Source: Bradyrhizobium nanningense (GTDB lineage: Bacteria; Pseudomonadota; Alphaproteobacteria; Rhizobiales; Xanthobacteraceae). From it: a DNA stretch of 64,000 nt. A program made the position numbers and the translations under genes. A model generated the notes under the pieces. It saw nothing but the letters and a program-made list of their open reading frames with translations. It did no database searches and was not told where the DNA came from. Positions 59,210-64,000 of the stretch are shown here, one piece after another. The stretch spans positions 248,001-312,000 of the forward strand of contig NZ_LBJC01000007.1 in assembly GCF_004114535.1 (NCBI RefSeq), written 5' to 3'. Each line of letters begins with the position of its first letter. Position 1 is the first letter of the stretch.

Positions 59210-60277
59210 TTACGGCGTCAGCACCGTGCGCCCGACCACTGCGCCCTGCTGCAATTGCACCAGCGCCTCGTTGGCCTTGGCGAGCGGGGCCGTCGTTACC
59301 GGGATCGGCGGCACCTTCTTGGTGCGAACGAGGTCAAGCAGCTCCTGCGTTTCGCGCAAGTTTCCGACATAGCTGCCCTGGATCGTGATCGCCTTGATCG
59401 GAATCAGCGGCAGCGCCCAGGTCGCGCCGCCGCCGAACAGGCCGACGATGACGAGCTTGCCGCCCTTGGTGAGGCAATCAAAACCGAGCTGCGTCGTCGC
59501 GGCGTTGCCAACGAGGTCGATCACGGCCCGGATCGGCCCGCCCGCTTTCTTGGCAAGCTGCTCCAGCGCATCCGGTGCCTTGGGGTCGACGGTGGCGAGC
59601 GCCCCAGCTTTCTCCGCCGCCTCGCGCTTCCTGGCGTCGATATCGACCATGATCGCACCCTTGCCGCCCATCGCCTTCAACAGCGACAGCGCCATCAGGC
59701 CGAGACCGCCCGCGCCGAACATCACGATCGGCGTGTCGAAATGCTGCTCGACCTTCTTGAGCGCGCTGTAGGTGGTGACGCCAGAGCAGGCATAGGGCGC
59801 GGTCGTCGCCGGATCGAGCCCTCTCAGATTGAGCAGATAACGCGGATGCGGCACCAGCATGTGATCGGAATAGCCGCCGTCGCAATAGACGCCGAGCGAG
59901 CGCGGGGTCAGGCACATGTTCTCGTCACCGCCAAGGCAGGTGGCGCACTTGCCGCAGCCGATCCAGGGATAGACAAGCCCGACGTCACCGATCTTCAGGT
60001 CGCCCTGGTCGGTGGGCTTCACGTCGGGACCGAACGCCAGAATTTCGCCAACCGTCTCGTGCCCCATGGTCAATGGCAGGCTGATGCCGCGGTCCTTCAG
60101 CGACAGCGGCTTGCGGCCGTGGCCGAGATCGTAACCGCCTTCCCAGATGTGGAGATCGCTGTGGCAGACGCCGGCCGCCTTCACCTTGATCAACACCTGC
60201 GTGCCCGACGGTTGCGGCGTCGCCTCGTCGAACTCCTGCAGCGGCGCCTTGAAATCGGCAACCTTGAAACTCTTCAT
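59210..60277 (-). CDS. Zinc-dependent alcohol dehydrogenase
   Basis: The protein has 355 residues. The catalytic zinc region is GVCHSDLHIWEGG and GHETVGE. The structural zinc lobe is complete (GCGKCATCLGGDENMC), and the NAD motif is VMFGAGGLGLMALSLLK near residue 180. It interconverts an alcohol and an aldehyde with NAD(P). GGGAGG is at the right distance from the ATG at 60277. The ATG two codons upstream touches the ribosome-binding site and is less likely. Confidence 0.92.
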   Translation of the reverse strand: MKSFKVADFKAPLQEFDEATPQPSGTQVLIKVKAAGVCHSDLHIWEGGYDLGHGRKPLSLKDRGISLPLTMGHETVGEILAFGPDVKPTDQGDLKIGDVGLVYPWIGCGKCATCLGGDENMCLTPRSLGVYCDGGYSDHMLVPHPRYLLNLRGLDPATTAPYACSGVTTYSALKKVEQHFDTPIVMFGAGGLGLMALSLLKAMGGKGAIMVDIDARKREAAEKAGALATVDPKAPDALEQLAKKAGGPIRAVIDLVGNAATTQLGFDCLTKGGKLVIVGLFGGGATWALPLIPIKAITIQGSYVGNLRETQELLDLVRTKKVPPIPVTTAPLAKANEALVQLQQGAVVGRTVLTP

Positions 60278-60352
60278 CGGCATCCTCCCGCATGCTTCTT
60301 GTCGCCGCGCCAGCATGCCATGGCCGGCAAGACGAGACAAACCGGTCTTAGT

Positions 60353-61324
60353 TCAGGCCAGCGGATGATGGCAAGCCGCGAACTGGCCGGGTGCGATTTC
60401 GCGCAACTCCGGTATCTCCGCGCTGCATCGCTGATCGGCCCGCAGGCAGCGGGTGCGGAAGCGGCAGCCGGACGGCGGCGCAATCGGCGATGGCGGCTCG
60501 CCGGCTGCCACACTCTCGGCGGGACGAACGTCCGGATCGGGCACCGGGATCGCCTGCAACAGCAGCGCCGTGTAGGGATGCGCGGGGTTTGCGAACAATT
60601 GCTGGGAAGGGCCGACCTCGCAAAGCCGGCCGAGATACATCACCGCGACGCGGTCGCTGACCGCTTTGACCACCGCAAGATCATGCGCGATGAACAGCAG
60701 CGTCAGGCCGAAGCGTGTCTTCATCTCCTCCAGCAGGTTGAGGATCTGCGCGCGGATGGAGACGTCGAGCGCCGAGACCGGCTCGTCGCAGACAATGAAT
60801 TCGGGATTGAGCACCAGCGACCGCGCGATGCAGATGCGCTGACACTGCCCGCCGGAGAATTCATGCGGCAGGCGGCCCGCCACGAGATCAGGATCGAGCC
60901 CGACCGCGGAAAGCACCTCGTGAACCCTGCGCTTGCGCTCTACGGCATCCTTGATGCCGGCAATAATGAGCGGCTCGGCCACGATATCGCCGATCCGCCG
61001 GCGCGGGTTGAGGGAAGCGATCGGATCCTGGAAGATCAGTTGCACCCGGCGGCGCATCTTGCGCAGCGTCTCGCCCTCCATCGCGGTGAGATCCTCGCCG
61101 TCGAACAGCACGCGCCCGGATTTGGCGCGGCGCAACTGCAGCACCGCGCGCCCCAGCGTCGACTTGCCGCAGCCGGATTCGCCGACAAGCCCCAGCGTCT
61201 CGCCGCGCGCGACCTGAAGGCTGACGCCGGAGACGGCATGCACCGTCTTGTTGCCCAGGCCATATTCGACGACGAGATTGTCGACGTTCAGAAGCGGCAC
61301 TTCCGGGACTGCAAGCTGCATCAT
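60353..61324 (-). CDS. Oligopeptide/dipeptide ABC transporter ATP-binding protein (OppF-like)
   Basis: The protein has 323 residues. Walker A is GESGCGKST, the signature EFSGGQCQR and Walker B FIVCDEP. The Opp/Dpp C-terminal cysteine-rich tail is present (GCRFRTRCLRADQRC). It is the last gene of a four-gene importer operon and overlaps the OppD-like gene by 4 bases. The substrate may be peptides or another solute of this family such as nickel or an opine. Confidence 0.92.
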   Translation of the reverse strand: MMQLAVPEVPLLNVDNLVVEYGLGNKTVHAVSGVSLQVARGETLGLVGESGCGKSTLGRAVLQLRRAKSGRVLFDGEDLTAMEGETLRKMRRRVQLIFQDPIASLNPRRRIGDIVAEPLIIAGIKDAVERKRRVHEVLSAVGLDPDLVAGRLPHEFSGGQCQRICIARSLVLNPEFIVCDEPVSALDVSIRAQILNLLEEMKTRFGLTLLFIAHDLAVVKAVSDRVAVMYLGRLCEVGPSQQLFANPAHPYTALLLQAIPVPDPDVRPAESVAAGEPPSPIAPPSGCRFRTRCLRADQRCSAEIPELREIAPGQFAACHHPLA

Positions 61325-62313
61325 GCGCCAACTCCTTCCGCCAACTGGATGGGATGGAAGCAGGCGTAGAGGTGATCAGGCATCTCGGCGCTCGTCAGCG
61401 CGGGCTTGGCCTCATGACAGCGCCCCGTGGCATAGCGGCAGCGCGGCGCAAAGGAGCAGCCACGCAGCGGCCGGGTCGGATCGGGCGGACGGCCGGAGAT
61501 GGCAGGCAGCGGCGTGTGCGGCGCGGCGTCCAGCTTCGGGATCGCCGCCAGCAGCGCCTCGGTGTAGGGCATATGCATGCGCTTGAACAAGGCCGAGGTC
61601 GGTGCGCGCTCCACCACCCTGCCCGCATACATCACCGCGACCTCGTCGGCGCGGCCGGCAACGACGCCGAGATCGTGGGTGATGATGATCATCGCCATGT
61701 GACGGCGGCGCTGCTCGCGCGCGAGCAGATCGAGGATCTGCGCCTGGATGGTGACGTCGAGCGCCGTGGTCGGCTCGTCCGCGATCAAGAGCTTCGGCTC
61801 GCAGGACAGCGCGATCGCAATCGCGATGCGCTGGCGCATGCCGCCGGAACATTGATGCGGATATTGCGTGAGCCGCTGCTCCGGCGCGGGAATGCCGACG
61901 GCCGCCAGCAGCTCGATGCTGCGCTTGCGTGCCTCCGGAGCATCGAGCTCGAGATGCTCCTGGATCGTCTCCATCAACTGCGTGCCGATGGTGAGAACCG
62001 GATTGAGCGAGGTCATGGGGTCCTGGAACACGACTGCGAGGTCGCGCCCGCGCAGGCGCCGCAGGCTTTCCGGCGCGAGCCGCGCCAGGTCCTGGCCGTC
62101 GAACATCACGCGGCCGGTGAGCTTTGCCTTCTTCGGCAGCAGCTGCAGCACCGCGCGCGACAGCATGGTCTTGCCGCAGCCGGATTCGCCGACGATGCCA
62201 AGCGTGCGGCCCGCCTCCAGCGACAGGTCGACATGATCGACCGCGCGCAAATTGCCGCGCGGCGTCGGCAGCTCGACCGCGACGTCCGCGATAGTCAAGA
62301 GCGGGCTGCTCAC
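61321..62313 (-). CDS. Oligopeptide/dipeptide ABC transporter ATP-binding protein (OppD-like)
   Basis: The protein has 330 residues. Walker A is GESGCGKTM, the signature QCSGGMRQR and Walker B LLIADEP. The C-terminal oligo_HPY region carries [15 protein letters not shown]. It starts with GTG at 62313, overlapping the permease stop by 4 bases. It pairs with the OppF-like ATPase to power the importer. Confidence 0.92.
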   Translation of the reverse strand: MSSPLLTIADVAVELPTPRGNLRAVDHVDLSLEAGRTLGIVGESGCGKTMLSRAVLQLLPKKAKLTGRVMFDGQDLARLAPESLRRLRGRDLAVVFQDPMTSLNPVLTIGTQLMETIQEHLELDAPEARKRSIELLAAVGIPAPEQRLTQYPHQCSGGMRQRIAIAIALSCEPKLLIADEPTTALDVTIQAQILDLLAREQRRRHMAMIIITHDLGVVAGRADEVAVMYAGRVVERAPTSALFKRMHMPYTEALLAAIPKLDAAPHTPLPAISGRPPDPTRPLRGCSFAPRCRYATGRCHEAKPALTSAEMPDHLYACFHPIQLAEGVGA

Positions 62314-63182
62314 AGCGCCCCCTGACGCGGATCGGTCAGCGCCCGCAAGGTGTCGCCGACCAGATTAAAGGCCAGCACGGTCACGAAAAGTCCGGCCGCC
62401 GGCAGGAACGCCAGCCGCGGCGCGACGTCGAGGCTGTCGCGCCCCTCCCCGATCATGCTGCCCCAGCTCGCCATCGGCGGCGGCACCCCGAGGCCGAGAA
62501 AGGACAGCGCACCCTCGACCACGATGGTGACGGCGACGCCGAGCAGGAAGAAGGCGAGCAGCGGCAGGACCACGTTGGGCAACAGCTCGCGCAAGAGGAT
62601 GCGCGCATGGCTGGCGCCGAGCGCCTCGGCCGCGATGACGAATTCCCGCCGCGCCAGCGTCAGCGTCGCTGCCCGCGCCACCCGCATGAAGGCGGGAATG
62701 CCGAGCACGCCGAGGATCAGGGTGAGGTTGGGGACGGACTGGCCGAGATAAGCGGTCACGGCGAGCGCGAAGATCAGCGGCGGGAAGGCGAGCAGCACGT
62801 CCATGCTGCCCACCACCAATGTCTCGAACCGGCCGCGGAAATAGCCGGCGAGCAGGCCAAGCGCGCCGCCGAGCGTCAGACCGATCATCGGTGCGATCAG
62901 CCCGACCGTCAGCGACGTCCGCGCGCCAAAGATCAAGCGGGCCAGCTCGTCGCGGCCGAGCCCGTCGGTGCCGAGCCAGTGCTCGGAAGAGAACGCCGCG
63001 CGACGCTCCAGCATGTCCATGTCGACAGGGTTCTGCAGCGGCAGCACCGGCGCGAGGATCGCGAGCGCAAGGATGATCGCGAGCCAGCCGCTCGCGATCC
63101 AGAACAACAGGCCAAGCTTGCGCTTGCGCCTGACCGGCGTGGGCGTCGCCTCGTCTCGAATCGAGAGCTCAAGCGTGGCCAT
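62310..63182 (-). CDS. Oligopeptide/dipeptide ABC transporter permease (OppC-like)
   Basis: The protein has 290 residues with the OppC-type N-terminal segment and about six membrane spans. The EAA loop is ALGASHARILLRELLPNVVL near residue 190. The periplasmic part contains HWLGTDGLGRDELARLIFGA, a hallmark of OppC/DppC. Its start overlaps the end of the OppB-like gene by 14 bases. Confidence 0.92.
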   Translation of the reverse strand: MATLELSIRDEATPTPVRRKRKLGLLFWIASGWLAIILALAILAPVLPLQNPVDMDMLERRAAFSSEHWLGTDGLGRDELARLIFGARTSLTVGLIAPMIGLTLGGALGLLAGYFRGRFETLVVGSMDVLLAFPPLIFALAVTAYLGQSVPNLTLILGVLGIPAFMRVARAATLTLARREFVIAAEALGASHARILLRELLPNVVLPLLAFFLLGVAVTIVVEGALSFLGLGVPPPMASWGSMIGEGRDSLDVAPRLAFLPAAGLFVTVLAFNLVGDTLRALTDPRQGAL

Positions 63183-64000
63183 GGCGGATCCTGGGGTCGA
63201 GCACGGCGTAGAGCATGTCGACGATGAAATTCACGATGACGAAACCACTGGCAACCAGCAGCACCACGCCCTGGAGAATGACGAGGTCGCGGGTGTAGAT
63301 CGCCCCGACCAGCAGCCGGCCGATGCCGGGCAGCGCGAAGATCGATTCCACGATCAGCGTGCCGCCAAGCAGGCGTCCGATATTGATGCCGGTCACCGTC
63401 ACCAGGGTCAGCGACGACGGCTTCAGCGCATGCACGAACAGGATACGCGCGGGCTTGAGGCCCTTTGCTTTTGCGAGCGCGATATAGTCCTCCTGCAGGG
63501 TCGCGATCATGTCGGAGCGCAGCACCCGCATGATGCCCGGCCATTCGGCGAGGGCCAGCGTCAGCGCCGGCAGCACGAAGAAGCGCAAATTGCCGAGCGG
63601 CTCCTCGGTGAAGGGCACATAGCCAGTCGCGGGCAGCCAATGCAGCTCGACCGCGAACAGGTAGATCAGGAGGATCGCCACCAGGAAGGACGGCATCGAC
63701 AGCATCGCGAACGCGCTGCCGGTCATGAAGCGGTCGAAGGCGTCGCCGGCACGTGCGGCACAGGCAATCGCGACGGGAACACCGATCAGGAGGCCGATGA
63801 ATTCGGCCATCAGCATCAATTGCAGCGAGACCGGAATGCGCTCGGCAACCGCCTGCAGCACCGTCTGCCCGGTGCGGTACGAGCGGCCGAGATCGCCCTG
63901 CAGGACGTGGCCGAGCCAGCTGAGATAACGCCACCACAGCGGCTGGTCGAGCCCCATGTCGCGGCGCAGCGCCGCGACATTCTCCGGTGTCGCCTGATCG
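63169..64000 (-). CDS. Oligopeptide/dipeptide ABC transporter permease (OppB-like), 5' end outside window
   Basis: The reading frame is open to the window edge, and the visible part starts DQATPENVAALRRDMGLDQP, which is typical of residues 40-60 of OppB/DppB. The N-terminal region with the first membrane span therefore lies beyond 64000. The EAA loop is AKAKGLKPARILFVHALKPS. It is the first visible gene of the importer, and a periplasmic binding protein gene is expected beyond the window. Confidence 0.9.
   Translation of the reverse strand, partial: DQATPENVAALRRDMGLDQPLWWRYLSWLGHVLQGDLGRSYRTGQTVLQAVAERIPVSLQLMLMAEFIGLLIGVPVAIACAARAGDAFDRFMTGSAFAMLSMPSFLVAILLIYLFAVELHWLPATGYVPFTEEPLGNLRFFVLPALTLALAEWPGIMRVLRSDMIATLQEDYIALAKAKGLKPARILFVHALKPSSLTLVTVTGINIGRLLGGTLIVESIFALPGIGRLLVGAIYTRDLVILQGVVLLVASGFVIVNFIVDMLYAVLDPRIRHGHA

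Overview
The window looks like a chromosomal segment of a slow-growing Bradyrhizobium-type alphaproteobacterium (Nitrobacteraceae). It is GC-rich throughout, carries the nitrate-assimilation gene order narK-bjgb-flp-nasC described for Bradyrhizobium, has many TRAP and ABC uptake systems beside catabolic genes, and is dotted with intergenic palindromic repeats of the kinds common in these genomes. No rRNA, tRNA, CRISPR array, prophage or insertion sequence was found.

Layout. 0-5 kb: an ABC importer of the nitrate/sulfonate/taurine class with a TetR regulator, then a two-domain VOC protein. 5-9.3 kb: two PfkB sugar kinases in tandem, a ferredoxin-type NAD(P)H reductase preceded by a possible coupled leader peptide, and an enoyl-CoA hydratase/isomerase. 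9.3-19 kb: a sugar-acid catabolic region with a DctPQM TRAP transporter, an IlvD/Edd sugar-acid dehydratase, a divergent GntR regulator with paired operator-like palindromes, a uronate-dehydrogenase-like SDR, a lactonase and an aldehyde dehydrogenase. 19-22 kb: a homodimeric-type 2-oxoacid dehydrogenase E1 divergent from an Lrp regulator. 22-26.6 kb: a two-gene module of a membrane-anchored CHAT-like (caspase-fold) protein and an exported calcineurin-type phosphatase. It is the best candidate for an undescribed system. 26.7-31 kb: alcohol dehydrogenase, DMT exporter, aldo/keto reductase and a second SMP-30 lactonase.

31-43.6 kb is a nitrate/nitrite regulon: narK-bjgb-flp-nasC, an nrtABC nitrate importer, and a divergent formate/nitrite-type channel followed by a fused PP2C phosphatase-Ser/Thr kinase. 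The three transcription units share one promoter design. A TTGTGC-GAC-GCACAA palindrome lies 118.5, 118.5 and 117.5 bp from sigma-54-like elements, and each predicted mRNA then begins with a hairpin carrying an AxxGxx hexaloop, the mark of ANTAR (NasT-like) antiterminator targets. No nitrite reductase and no nasST are in the window.

43.6-45 kb is sparsely coding, with small genes and a perfect tandem repeat. 45-50.4 kb holds an intradiol dioxygenase, a beta-lactamase-fold hydrolase and a second TRAP transporter. 50.6-57.9 kb holds small secreted or membrane proteins, ccdA, a LysR regulator, a PraR/PhrR-like XRE regulator, an L,D-transpeptidase and a second enoyl-CoA hydratase. 58-64 kb holds an isopropylmalate/tartrate dehydrogenase-family enzyme, a zinc alcohol dehydrogenase and an oligopeptide-type ABC importer (B-C-D-F order) whose first gene runs off the window.

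All assignments rest on reading motifs by eye. No database search was run, and start codons were chosen from visible ribosome-binding sites.
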